From contig DDVH01000029.1 in the NCBI GenBank assembly GCA_002345215.1, positions 10,204 through 74,203 on the forward strand: a stretch of 64,000 bases of DNA, given 5' to 3'. The position numbers and the translations under genes are program-made. The DNA is from Anaerolineales bacterium UBA2317 (GTDB lineage: Bacteria > Chloroflexota > Anaerolineae > Anaerolineales > Villigracilaceae). Below are positions 49,920 to 57,819 of the stretch, piece after piece; the stretch's first letter is position 1; each line of letters begins with the position of its first letter. The notes under the pieces were generated by a model that was given only the letters and a program-made list of their open reading frames with translations, was not told where the DNA came from and did no database searches.

Positions 49920-52331
49920 ATGAATCATCACACCCAAAGCCGCTTACTACAATACGCGGGGATATTTCTTTTTATACAATCGCTCATTCTCACCTTGTCA
50001 CCTGCGGTGCGCGAACGCACATGGGATGTAGATTACAGACTCTCGCATTGGGCAGGATTCTTGATTTGGGTCGGCTTAGTCATTTTGGCGCATCGGGCTA
50101 TCGTCAAATATGCACCTGAGAGTGATGCGTACATTTTCCCTGCGGCGGCATTGTTGAGTGGTTGGGGAATGCTGACAATCTGGCGTTTGGATGAATATTT
50201 CGGTATTCGTCAAATCATATGGTTTGGGATTAGTATCGTAGTTTTTATTTTGGCTTTAAGGTTTTTTCCAAAAATAAGTTTCTTGCGAAAATATAAATAT
50301 GTATTCTTAAGTGGCGGGCTAATTATTACAGCACTGACTTTAATCTTCGGCACCAATCCGCTTGGATTTGGTCCGCGTTTGTGGCTTGGATTTTCTAACG
50401 ATGTGTACTTTCAACCCTCTGAGCCATTGAAAATTTTATTAGTGATTTATCTCTCAGCCTATCTGGCAGACCGTGCTAACTTGCAATTGTTTTCTTTTCC
50501 ATTGTTGATACCCACTCTGTTTGTAACAGGAATGGCGCTTTTACTTTTAGTCGTCCAAAGGGATTTAGGCACAGCATCAATTTTTATTTTGATATTTACA
50601 ATTTTTATTTATATTGCTACCGGCAAACGCAGAATTTTAATCACTTCTGTTTTATCGCTTTCCGTTGCGCTTTTGGTCGGTTATTTTTTTATTGACCTTA
50701 TCCGCGTGCGTGTGGTTGGCTGGTTGAATCCATGGGCTGACCCAACAGGTGGTTCTTATCAAATTATTCAATCACTTTTGGCAGTTGCAAACGGTGGAAC
50801 TATTGGTAGAGGTTTAGGCATTGGAAGTCCATTACTTGTACCCGTTTCAATTTCTGATTTTATTTATTCAGCCGTTGCTGAAGAATCGGGTCTTATCGGA
50901 ACTTTAGGCTTGATTGCGCTGATCTGGTTAATTCTGGCACGCGGCATGATGATTTCTCTACATGCGCCTGATAGATTCCGCCGTTATCTCGCCGCTGGAA
51001 TTGTCACATATCTCGGCGTGCAAAGTTTGTTAATAATCGGTGGGAATATTCGTCTATTGCCACTAACGGGTGTCACATTGCCGTTTGTATCGTATGGCGG
51101 TTCATCGCTATTAACTTCTTTCATTGCTTTGTTTCTTTTACTCAACATCAGCAACACAGAAGATGAAGAACCCGCTTCGTTAGAAAATCCGCAACCGTAT
51201 TCGCTCGTCACAGGTTTGTTAGCATTGGGTCTCGCCGCTTGTGCGTTGACAACTGCATGGTGGGCAATTGTGCGCGCACCAGATATCCTCACCCGCACCG
51301 ATAATCCGCGCCGCGCCATTGCCGATAGATTCGTTCCACGCGGTGAAATTGTAGATAAAAACAATCAGCCGATTAACATCACCGAAAGAGTAGATGGGAT
51401 TTATGTGCGCCAATATCTACATCCAGATTTAGCACCCGTAACTGGCTACACGCATCCTATCTACGGGCAAGCTGGGTTAGAGGCATCCCTCGACAGTTAT
51501 CTTAGGGGATTACAAGGCAACCCGATGAGTCTGATTTTATGGGAACAACTGCTTTACGGAACACCACCCGCCGGTTTAGACGTGCGCTTGAGTATTGATT
51601 TATCTCTACAATCCAAAGCTGACCAATTGTTAGGTATTCATCGTGGTGCAATCATTTTAATGAATGCTGAGACTGGTGAAGTATTAGTTATGGCTTCTCA
51701 CCCAACGTATGACCCCAACAAACTCACAGAAGAAGGTGAAGCACTATCTCAAAACCCAAATGCGCCTTTACTGAATCGTGCTACTCAAGGCTTGTACCCG
51801 ATTGGCAATACACTGCTTCCATTAATTCGCGCACAATTTGGTGAAGATTTTCCAGAAGACGAAGGTTTACAAGTTTTTTATGAATCGTTAGGTTTGTATC
51901 AAACACCACAAATTAACATGCCCGTTGCATTTGACCAAGAAAATAACTCCGTGGATTCATTGCGAGTGAGTCCCTTACAAATGAGTTTAGCCACATCGGC
52001 ATTGAGTAATGATGGGATTATCCCTGCCCCAAGAATTGCCACAGCAGTTAACACCCTAGAGCAAGGCTGGATTGTGCTTCCGGCGTTGAGTCAGCCGGCG
52101 CAGGTGATGCAGGCTGAACGTTCGAATGAAGCGGTTTTGGATTTTGTCAAAAGCGGAAATCCATATTGGAGTCATGTTGGGCAAGCCAGTTTAGATGAAA
52201 CGATTGTGACATGGTTAATTGCCGGCACGTTGCCAGATTGGCAAGGCGTACCTTTGGCATTGGTGGTTGTGTTGGAAGAAAATAATATTCCTTTAGCAGA
52301 ATTTATTGGGAATAATTTGATGAGTGAATAA
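49920..52331 (+). CDS. SEDS (FtsW/RodA) protein fused to a catalytically dead transpeptidase domain
   Basis: 803 residues. The first 425 are a SEDS glycosyltransferase with about ten membrane helices and the motifs FGPRLWLGFSNDVYFQPSEPLKILL, ISDFIYSAVAEESGLIG and TLPFVSYGGSSLL. The rest has the class-B PBP layout, beginning RFVPRGEIVDKNNQPI and IYGQAGLEASLDSYLRG, then RGAIILMNAETGEVLVMASHPTYDP. The catalytic SxxK, normally PGSTFK after LLNRATQGLYP, reads IGNTLL (Asn630 and Leu633 in place of Ser and Lys). No SxN or KTG motif is visible. It should polymerise glycan strands, while the second half may only bind or activate. TACCAT ends 6 nt before the ATG; no SD. Confidence 0.9.
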   Translation: MNHHTQSRLLQYAGIFLFIQSLILTLSPAVRERTWDVDYRLSHWAGFLIWVGLVILAHRAIVKYAPESDAYIFPAAALLSGWGMLTIWRLDEYFGIRQIIWFGISIVVFILALRFFPKISFLRKYKYVFLSGGLIITALTLIFGTNPLGFGPRLWLGFSNDVYFQPSEPLKILLVIYLSAYLADRANLQLFSFPLLIPTLFVTGMALLLLVVQRDLGTASIFILIFTIFIYIATGKRRILITSVLSLSVALLVGYFFIDLIRVRVVGWLNPWADPTGGSYQIIQSLLAVANGGTIGRGLGIGSPLLVPVSISDFIYSAVAEESGLIGTLGLIALIWLILARGMMISLHAPDRFRRYLAAGIVTYLGVQSLLIIGGNIRLLPLTGVTLPFVSYGGSSLLTSFIALFLLLNISNTEDEEPASLENPQPYSLVTGLLALGLAACALTTAWWAIVRAPDILTRTDNPRRAIADRFVPRGEIVDKNNQPINITERVDGIYVRQYLHPDLAPVTGYTHPIYGQAGLEASLDSYLRGLQGNPMSLILWEQLLYGTPPAGLDVRLSIDLSLQSKADQLLGIHRGAIILMNAETGEVLVMASHPTYDPNKLTEEGEALSQNPNAPLLNRATQGLYPIGNTLLPLIRAQFGEDFPEDEGLQVFYESLGLYQTPQINMPVAFDQENNSVDSLRVSPLQMSLATSALSNDGIIPAPRIATAVNTLEQGWIVLPALSQPAQVMQAERSNEAVLDFVKSGNPYWSHVGQASLDETIVTWLIAGTLPDWQGVPLALVVVLEENNIPLAEFIGNNLMSE

Positions 52332-52335
52332 AAAA

Positions 52336-52362
52336 ATCGTCCACTTGCGTGGACGATTTTTA
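52336..52362. terminator. Bidirectional terminator between the SEDS and ferredoxin genes
   Basis: ATCGTCCAC, loop TTGC, GTGGACGAT, then TTTTTATTTT; preceded by a run of seven A. It serves both convergent genes. Confidence 0.9.
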
Positions 52363-52364
52363 TT

Positions 52365-52778
52365 TTACATTCCGTCGTCAATATCTTTGGCAGAATAACC
52401 TGGTCCGCCTTGGAAGAAATCGTAATTCGGTTTGATGTCAGGGGTCAAATCAATCACTTCACCGGCTTCAAGCGTGCGGGTTGTTTCTAAAACAATTTTT
52501 CCGCCGTGATGATTGGTACCTTCCCAATGACCTGTAAGCCCAACATTGCTAACGACTTCGCCACCTTTGGCTGTATAAGCAGATGGCACTTCATCTTCTG
52601 GATAAATTGCATTGAACGGACATTCAGGAACACAAGCACCACAATCAATACAAGTGTCAGGGTCAATATAAATCCAGGGCCATTCATTCACAGGTTGCCC
52701 GGGAATCATACATTCCACAGGGCAAACATCAATACAACCGCGGTCGCGCACACATAAACTGGTAATAATATGAGTCAT
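52365..52778 (-). CDS. 4Fe-4S ferredoxin family protein
   Basis: 137 residues. THIITSLCVRDRGCIDVCPVECM and CIDCGACVPECPFNAIYPEDEVP give two cluster sites typical of 7Fe/8Fe ferredoxins. The last 70 residues (AKGGEVVSNVGLTGHWEGTNHHGG, VIDLTPDIKPNYDFFQGGPGYSAKD) form an extra tail not found in short ferredoxins. It is a small electron carrier. SD AGGAG precedes the ATG. A single gene between the sodA terminator and its own. Confidence 0.92.
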   Translation of the reverse strand: MTHIITSLCVRDRGCIDVCPVECMIPGQPVNEWPWIYIDPDTCIDCGACVPECPFNAIYPEDEVPSAYTAKGGEVVSNVGLTGHWEGTNHHGGKIVLETTRTLEAGEVIDLTPDIKPNYDFFQGGPGYSAKDIDDGM

Positions 52779-52856
52779 AACAAACTCCTAAATCAGTGAA
52801 ATATTTAATACTGCAATTATAACTTTTTTTATTTAGTCTAATAGGTCTAATTAGTC

Positions 52857-52905
52857 GAAAAAGTCTAACAAATCTTATTGGTCAGACTAGTGAGACCTGT
52901 TAGAC
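52857..52905 (-). terminator. Repeat-derived terminator of sodA
   Basis: On the reverse strand GTCTAACAGGTCT and AGATTTGTTAGAC pair around a loop and are followed by TTTTT. The stem wording (GGTCTAACAGGTCT) is close to the GACCTGACAGGTC palindromes at 9174 and 9224. Next to it AGTCTAATAGGTCTAATTAG continues the same theme, so the region 52834-52920 is a cluster of related repeats. Confidence 0.6.
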
Positions 52906-52921
52906 CAGCAGACCATTCAGA

Positions 52922-53524
52922 CTACTTAGACCATTTCTCTGCAACTGCATCCCAATTAATTACATTCCAAAATGCGGCAATGTAATCAGGTCTGCGGTTT
53001 TGATAATTCAAATAGTAAGCATGTTCCCAAACATCAATACCAAGAATCGGAGTGAGACCATCTGAAAGCGGAGTATCTTGATTTGCAGTTGAAACCACAG
53101 CCAAGCCACTGCCCTTCTTCACCAACCAAGCCCAACCCGAACCAAAACGTGTTGTGGCGGCAGTTGTAAATTCTGTTTTGAAATTATCAAACGAAGTGAA
53201 TGAAGCATCAATTGCTTTGGCTAAATCACCTTTCGGCGCGCCACCAGCATTTGGTCCCATCACTTCCCAAAATAAATTGTGGTTTGCAGTTCCGCCACCA
53301 TGATTGCGAATCACATTTCGCACACCTTCAGGCACTGCATTTAAATCACTCAACATTTGTTCAAGAGATTTTCCAGCAAGTTCTGGGGTTTTATCTACTG
53401 CACCATTTAAATTTGTCACATACGTTTGATGATGTTTTGTGTGATGAATTTCCATCGTGCGAGCATCAATATGGGGTTCAAGCGCGTCATACGCATAAGC
53501 TAATTTTGGTAATTCAAAAGCCAT
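52922..53524 (-). CDS. sodA: Superoxide dismutase, Fe/Mn family
   Basis: 200 residues. ELPKLAYAYDALEPHIDARTMEIHHTKHHQTYVTNLN has the first His ligand; NHGGGTANHNLFWEVMGPNAGG the second; and DVWEHAYYLNYQNRRPDYIAAFWNVINWD the Asp and His ligands. The GGxANHxLFWE...P wording favours Mn. It removes superoxide in the cytoplasm; no signal peptide. SD AAAGGAG precedes the start. The promoter at 53564-53592 carries a palindrome inside the spacer, a likely operator. The terminator consists of repeat sequence. Confidence 0.96.
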   Translation of the reverse strand: MAFELPKLAYAYDALEPHIDARTMEIHHTKHHQTYVTNLNGAVDKTPELAGKSLEQMLSDLNAVPEGVRNVIRNHGGGTANHNLFWEVMGPNAGGAPKGDLAKAIDASFTSFDNFKTEFTTAATTRFGSGWAWLVKKGSGLAVVSTANQDTPLSDGLTPILGIDVWEHAYYLNYQNRRPDYIAAFWNVINWDAVAEKWSK

Positions 53525-53563
53525 GAGATTTCTCCTTTGGGTAATTTATTTAGATATAATTTG

Positions 53564-53592
53564 ATTGTACCTTGTTATAAACAAGTTGACAA
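53564..53592 (-). promoter_or_regulatory. sodA promoter with palindromic operator in the spacer
   Basis: Reverse strand TTGTCA (53592-53587), 17-bp spacer, TACAAT (53569-53564). Inside the spacer lies CTTGTTTATAACAAG (53585-53571), a perfect inverted repeat of 6 bases with a 3-base centre. A repressor bound there would block both promoter elements. The element differs from usual Fur or PerR boxes. Confidence 0.65.
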
Positions 53593-53654
53593 ATTCAAAC
53601 GCCTCACCCCTACGGGTAAACTTGCTACTATTATTTTGACATTTACTTTAACTT

Positions 53655-54920
53655 ATGACTCTTTCCCTCTCTCAAAAAGATTTATCCATGCTAAACGGTG
53701 ATTTCGGACCCGCCACACAAATGGCGATGAAGATTCTCGTGCGCATGACGGAAGTTTCAGGCACAAAAGAATTGTTAGACATTGTCGGCGCACACATTGA
53801 TAGCACAGTTTATATCGGTGATGCTGGTTTAGAGTTTGCAGAAAAATTAGCAAGTTTAGGTGCAAAAGTTTCTGTGCCAACGACTCTTAACGTCAGCGGA
53901 TTAGATGAACATCACTGGAAAGAATGGGCTGTGACTCCTGAGTGGGCAAAGCAAGCACATCGTCAGATGATTGCCTATCAAAGCATGGGCACCATCCCAA
54001 CATGGACGTGTGCACCCTATCAAACCGAATACAAACCGAAATTTGGTGACCAAATTGCATGGGGCGAATCGAATGCAATCTCATTTGCAAATTCAGTCAT
54101 CGGTGCAAGAACAGAAAGATATCCAGATTTATTTGATGTATGCTGTGCCATCACAGGTCGCGCACCTGCGATGGGATTACATCTGACAGAAAATCGTGCT
54201 GGAAAAATTTTATTAAGATTAAAAGATATTCCATTGGCTTTACAACAAGGCGATGATTTTTATCCTGTGCTTGGTCATTTTATGGGAAAAGTTTCGTTAG
54301 AAAAAATTCCTGTTATTCAAGGCTTAGATTATGTTCCTAATGAAGATCAACTCAAAGCTTTAGGCGCGGCAGGCGCATCTTCTGGTGGAGTGGCGATGTT
54401 CCATATTATCGGAGTCACACCCGAAGCGCAGACATTTGAATCCGCATTTCAAAATAAACAGCCCGAAGAAATTATTGAAGTGGGGATGGATTTGTTGCGA
54501 GAATCTCGAAAAGCACTCACCCACACTGATAATGAAAATTTAGATTTAGTGGTTTTAGGAAGTCCGCATTTTTCAATTGCAGAATTCAAGCAACTCGCAC
54601 CATTAGTAAAAGGAAAAAGAAAACATGAAGGTGTGAAATTTTTAGTCACATCTTCTCGTGCCATGACTCAACTCGCAAAACAAGCAGGCTTTTTAGATGA
54701 TTTACAAAACTTCGGCGCACAATTAACAGTAGACACTTGTATTCTCACATCGCCCATGTTGCCAGAAGAAGTTAAATACTTAATGACAAACTCGGCTAAA
54801 TTTGCTTATTATTCGCCTGGATTGTTAGGAAAACAAATTACATTTGGAAGTTTGAAAGATTGTGTAGAGTCCGCCATTGCGGGCAAAGTGATACGAGATG
54901 AGACGTTATGGAAAAAATAA
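53655..54920 (+). CDS. Aconitase X catalytic subunit (DUF521)
   Basis: 421 residues. It matches the AcnX large subunit: VGAHIDSTVYIGDAGLEFAEKL, SVPTTLNVSGLDEHHWKEW, GTIPTWTCAPYQT, WGESNAISFANSVIGARTERYPDLFDVCCAITGRAP and DTCILTSPMLP, with the Cys residues that hold the cluster. AcnX enzymes dehydrate cis-3-hydroxyproline (bacteria) or mevalonate 5-phosphate (archaea). The small swivel subunit is a separate overlapping gene. No proline-racemase or transporter gene is near, so the substrate is open. No SD is seen. It is divergent from sodA by 130 bp. Confidence 0.92.
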   Translation: MTLSLSQKDLSMLNGDFGPATQMAMKILVRMTEVSGTKELLDIVGAHIDSTVYIGDAGLEFAEKLASLGAKVSVPTTLNVSGLDEHHWKEWAVTPEWAKQAHRQMIAYQSMGTIPTWTCAPYQTEYKPKFGDQIAWGESNAISFANSVIGARTERYPDLFDVCCAITGRAPAMGLHLTENRAGKILLRLKDIPLALQQGDDFYPVLGHFMGKVSLEKIPVIQGLDYVPNEDQLKALGAAGASSGGVAMFHIIGVTPEAQTFESAFQNKQPEEIIEVGMDLLRESRKALTHTDNENLDLVVLGSPHFSIAEFKQLAPLVKGKRKHEGVKFLVTSSRAMTQLAKQAGFLDDLQNFGAQLTVDTCILTSPMLPEEVKYLMTNSAKFAYYSPGLLGKQITFGSLKDCVESAIAGKVIRDETLWKK

Positions 54921-55330
54921 TCATTCAAGGAAAACCTTTTATCCAAGGCACAGCCAGTGGAGTTGCACTCGCAACTTCTGAACCGCTTTCGTTTTGGGGC
55001 GGTTACGATTGGAAAACGGGTGAAATTATTGATAAAAGGCATCCGCTTTCAGGCATGATTGCAAAAGATAAAATCTTAGTCATTCCATTTACGCGCGGAT
55101 CATCTACAACGACGGCTGTTTTATTGGAAGCGATTCGTGCCAAAACTGCGCCAAAAGCCATTATCACTACTGCCACAGATTTTTTCTTTGCATTGGCATC
55201 TGTGGTTGCGGAAGAATTATATAAAATGCCAATTCCGTTAGTTGCCGTAAGTGAAAATGATTTTGCTCAAATCAAAACTGGGAATCAAGTTGAAATTGAT
55301 GATAAAGGAATCATTACTGTATCGCAATGA
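54908..55330 (+). CDS. Aconitase X swivel subunit (DUF126)
   Basis: 140 residues. IIIQGKPFIQGTASGVALATSEPLSFWGGYDWKTGEIIDKRHPLSG and FTRGSSTTTAVLLEAIRA are the swivel-domain signatures, with the active-site Ser in RGSS. It pairs with the large subunit to form the active site. The gene overlaps the large-subunit gene by 13 bp and the gluconokinase gene by 4 bp, so all belong to one tightly packed operon. The wording TRGSSTTTAV differs from the more common GRGSxSGS. Confidence 0.92.
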   Translation: MEKIIIQGKPFIQGTASGVALATSEPLSFWGGYDWKTGEIIDKRHPLSGMIAKDKILVIPFTRGSSTTTAVLLEAIRAKTAPKAIITTATDFFFALASVVAEELYKMPIPLVAVSENDFAQIKTGNQVEIDDKGIITVSQ

Positions 55331-55809
55331 TAATCGTCATCATGGGTGTTTCAGGTTCAGGAAAAACAACAATTGGTTCTTTGCTTGCCAAAGAATTAAA
55401 TATAAAATTTTATGATGCTGATGATTTTCATAGTGAGTCGAATAAAGAAAAGATGTCAAAAGGAATTGCTTTGTCAGATGATGACCGCATGATGTGGTTG
55501 AACGATTTACGGGAATTGATAAAAACAATCGGCGAAGAAAATGCATCAGGTGTGCTGGCATGTTCGGCGTTGAAAGAAGCGTATCGAGATATGTTACAAG
55601 TCAATGACCAAGTTAAGTTTGTTTATCTAAAAGGCTCATTTGAACAAATTGAATCTAGATTAAATGAAAGAAAGAATCATTATATGCCAGTAAAATTATT
55701 GAAAAGTCAATTTGATGCACTCGAAGAACCAAAAAATGTTTTAACAATTGATATTTCAAATTCACCTGAAACCATTATCAAAATCATTCGCGAAGGATTT
55801 AATTTATGA
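55327..55809 (+). CDS. gntK: Gluconokinase, GntK type
   Basis: 160 residues. P-loop GVSGSGKTT (residues 7-15), FYDADDFHSESNKEKMSKGIALSDDDRMMWL, and VLACSALKEAYRDML with VYLKGSFEQIESRLNERKNHYMPVKLLKSQFDALEEP are the GntK signatures. It phosphorylates gluconate to 6-phosphogluconate, or a related polyol acid. Overlaps aconitase X swivel (4 bp) and ybaK (4 bp). Other kinases of this fold exist, but the DADDFH and HFMP-like (HYMP) words fit GntK. Confidence 0.92.
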   Translation: MIIVIMGVSGSGKTTIGSLLAKELNIKFYDADDFHSESNKEKMSKGIALSDDDRMMWLNDLRELIKTIGEENASGVLACSALKEAYRDMLQVNDQVKFVYLKGSFEQIESRLNERKNHYMPVKLLKSQFDALEEPKNVLTIDISNSPETIIKIIREGFNL

Positions 55810-56291
55810 AATTGCCTGCACATTTACATCTTGAAAAAAATAATATTCCGTATGAAGCAAAAAGTTTTTCACCTGAAACTGAAAAAGGTGCATCGAATGT
55901 TGCGAAAGTTTTAAATTTTCCTGAACGACAGGCTGTGAAAACTTTAATTTTTCAAGTGGTTGATTCTGGTGAATGTGTGTTGGTGATGTTAGGTGCTGAC
56001 CAAAATGCAATTTCTGGAAATTTGAAGAAGGCGATAGGCTCAAGAAACATCCAGATGGCTCCGCCTGAAAAAGTGAAAGAAGTGACAGGATATGTGATCG
56101 GTTCGATTCCCGCCTTTGGTTGGCAACCCAGCGGATTCAGAACTTTCCTTGAAGCGACTTTAACGAGCGAACCGATTCTTGGAACTGGCGCAGGCGTTTG
56201 GGGTGAAGAGATTATGATTACGCCTGAAAATTTAATCAAAGCAAGTAATGCGATTGTGTTCAATTTGACGGATAGAGATCAACCTGTATAA
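55806..56291 (+). CDS. ybaK: YbaK/ProX-type aminoacyl-tRNA deacylase
   Basis: 161 residues. LEKNNIPYEAKSFSPETEKGASNVAKVLNFPERQAVKTLIFQV, VMLGADQNAISGNLKKAIGSRNIQMAPPEKVKEVTGYVIGSIPAFGW match the YbaK editing domain, which clears Cys-tRNA(Pro) or similar mischarged tRNAs. The conserved Lys in VKTLIF and GxxPFG-like loop (GSIPAFG) are present. Fourth gene of the operon, overlapping gntK by 4 bp. Confidence 0.92.
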   Translation: MKLPAHLHLEKNNIPYEAKSFSPETEKGASNVAKVLNFPERQAVKTLIFQVVDSGECVLVMLGADQNAISGNLKKAIGSRNIQMAPPEKVKEVTGYVIGSIPAFGWQPSGFRTFLEATLTSEPILGTGAGVWGEEIMITPENLIKASNAIVFNLTDRDQPV

Positions 56292-56324
56292 ATTTACAAT
56301 CATATAACCGAGAGGATATTAAAT

Positions 56325-56759
56325 ATGTTAAACAATGAAGAAGAAAGACCTCCACTAATTGTTGAATGCCCACATTGTCATCTTCAAGTTATCCCAACGT
56401 CAGATAATCATTGTCCATCTTGTCGAGAGGATATAAACAATAGATTAGATATAAACCCCCGCCGAGTTGCGTTACTTGTATATGAATCAGAAGAGCTACT
56501 GCCATATTGTTATAACTGTGGCGCACATACTGACCGGTATGTGAGGACATCAGCAGATGAAGAATCCGGCTTAGAGACTATTATTTTTGGAGAAAAATCT
56601 CCTGAAAAAACTTCAAATGTGATTGTTTTTCTGCCTGAATGTGATTTGTGCAGCGAATCCGAAATAGAACTTGTTGAAGTCGATTATGAAAAACAAACAA
56701 TGAAAATTATGGTTGACATAAAGTTTCAAGAAAAAGTATTTCAATTTAGAGAGACCTAA
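56325..56759 (+). CDS. Small zinc-finger protein of unknown function
   Basis: 144 residues. VECPHCHLQVIPTSDNHCPSCRED is a four-Cys zinc ribbon; further Cys occur in YCYNCGAHTDRYVR and LPECDLCSES, which may bind a second zinc. The rest is mixed (VALLVYESEELLP, IELVEVDYEKQTMKIMVDI). No membrane segment. It lies 33 bp after ybaK with SD-like GAGAGG. No relatives recognised. Confidence 0.7.
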   Translation: MLNNEEERPPLIVECPHCHLQVIPTSDNHCPSCREDINNRLDINPRRVALLVYESEELLPYCYNCGAHTDRYVRTSADEESGLETIIFGEKSPEKTSNVIVFLPECDLCSESEIELVEVDYEKQTMKIMVDIKFQEKVFQFRET

Positions 56760-56847
56760 GCTACATTTGAAAATTCTTAATTTTTATTAAATTATGTAAG
56801 AAATTACTCTTAATAATTCATCCAATAGCATGAAAAGGAGAGTTCCC

Positions 56848-57300
56848 ATGACGTACAAGAAACCATCCGATGCAGAGTTGAGAGAATTGTTAACCCCGAT
56901 GCAATATAAAGTGACACAGCACGAAGGCACAGAACCGCCGTTTTCAAATGCTTATCACGACAATAAGCGTGCCGGTATTTATGTGGATATTGTTTCAGGT
57001 GAAGTTTTATTTAGTTCTTTAGATAAATATGATTCGGGCACAGGCTGGCCTAGTTTTACAAAACCTCTGGAATCTGAAAACATTGTCACAAAAACAGATT
57101 TTCATTTATTTATGCCGCGCACTGAAGTTAGGTCAAAAAATGCGGATTCGCATTTAGGTCATGTATTTAATGATGGTCCTGCACCTACGGGATTAAGATA
57201 TTGTATGAATTCTGCTTCACTGAAATTTATCCCAGTAGAAAACATGGAAGCGGAAGGTTATGGTCAGTATTTACATTTATTCAAAGAAGATAAAAAATAA
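56848..57300 (+). CDS. msrB: Peptide methionine-R-sulfoxide reductase MsrB
   Basis: 150 residues from the ATG at 56848, chosen because AAAAGGAGAG is 6 nt upstream (a frame extends to 56830). YKVTQHEGTEPPFSNAYHDNKRAGIYVDIVSGEVLFSS, SGTGWPSFTKPL, RSKNADSHLGHVFNDGPAPTGLRYCMNSASLKFIP are typical; the catalytic Cys is in RYCMN. The two CxxC zinc sites of zinc-type MsrB are absent. It repairs methionine-R-sulfoxide. The cupin gene follows 3 bp later. Confidence 0.97.
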   Translation: MTYKKPSDAELRELLTPMQYKVTQHEGTEPPFSNAYHDNKRAGIYVDIVSGEVLFSSLDKYDSGTGWPSFTKPLESENIVTKTDFHLFMPRTEVRSKNADSHLGHVFNDGPAPTGLRYCMNSASLKFIPVENMEAEGYGQYLHLFKEDKK

Positions 57301-57303
57301 TCT

Positions 57304-57819
57304 ATGAATGAAAAGATAAAGTCTCTTATAAAGCATTACAACTTACAACCTCTTCCCGTTGAAAGGACTTTATTTACAAGCACATATCGGTCTCCAGAAA
57401 GTTTGCCAAGCGGAAAACCTTATGGAACAGGCATGATTGGTTTGTATTGTAACGCACCAAAAAGCATTTCTTGTTTCCATAAGTTATCTGTGGATGAAAT
57501 GTGGCATTTCTATTCTGGAGACCCTTTGCGTTTAATTTTGCTATATCCAGATGGCTCAAGTAAAGAGATTATTTTAGGAAATGATATTAGTCAAAATCAA
57601 ACTGTGCAATTTGTGATTCCAGCAGGCGTTTGGCAGGCTGGTCATACACTCGGAGAATATTCTCTTTTTGGTTGCACACTTGCGCCGGGATTTACAGATG
57701 ATATTTTCACAGGAGGATCAAAGGAAGAATTATTGAAGTTGTATCCTGACCGAAAAGAAGATATTTTGATTTATGGTTTGGATAGTGAAACGAAAATGCC
57801 TGAAGGCTTTGCAACATGA
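57304..57819 (+). CDS. Cupin-fold protein (DUF985)
   Basis: 171 residues. ERTLFTSTYRSPESLP, IGLYCNAPKSISCFHKLSVDEMWHFYSGDPLRLILL, VQFVIPAGVWQAGHTLGEYSLFGCTLAPGFTDDIF and EELLKLYPDRKEDI form the full DUF985 cupin. The His/Glu/His positions of the metal site (FHKL..DEMWHF, WQAGH) are kept. Members have been linked to epimerase or isomerase-like reactions, but no clear substrate is known. Lies 3 bp after msrB and overlaps the next gene by 4 bp. Confidence 0.85.
   Translation: MNEKIKSLIKHYNLQPLPVERTLFTSTYRSPESLPSGKPYGTGMIGLYCNAPKSISCFHKLSVDEMWHFYSGDPLRLILLYPDGSSKEIILGNDISQNQTVQFVIPAGVWQAGHTLGEYSLFGCTLAPGFTDDIFTGGSKEELLKLYPDRKEDILIYGLDSETKMPEGFAT

Noticed and set aside
52779..52921. Riboswitch or small RNA between sodA and the ferredoxin gene
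   Set aside because: The sequence is explained by related short repeats that form the sodA terminator.
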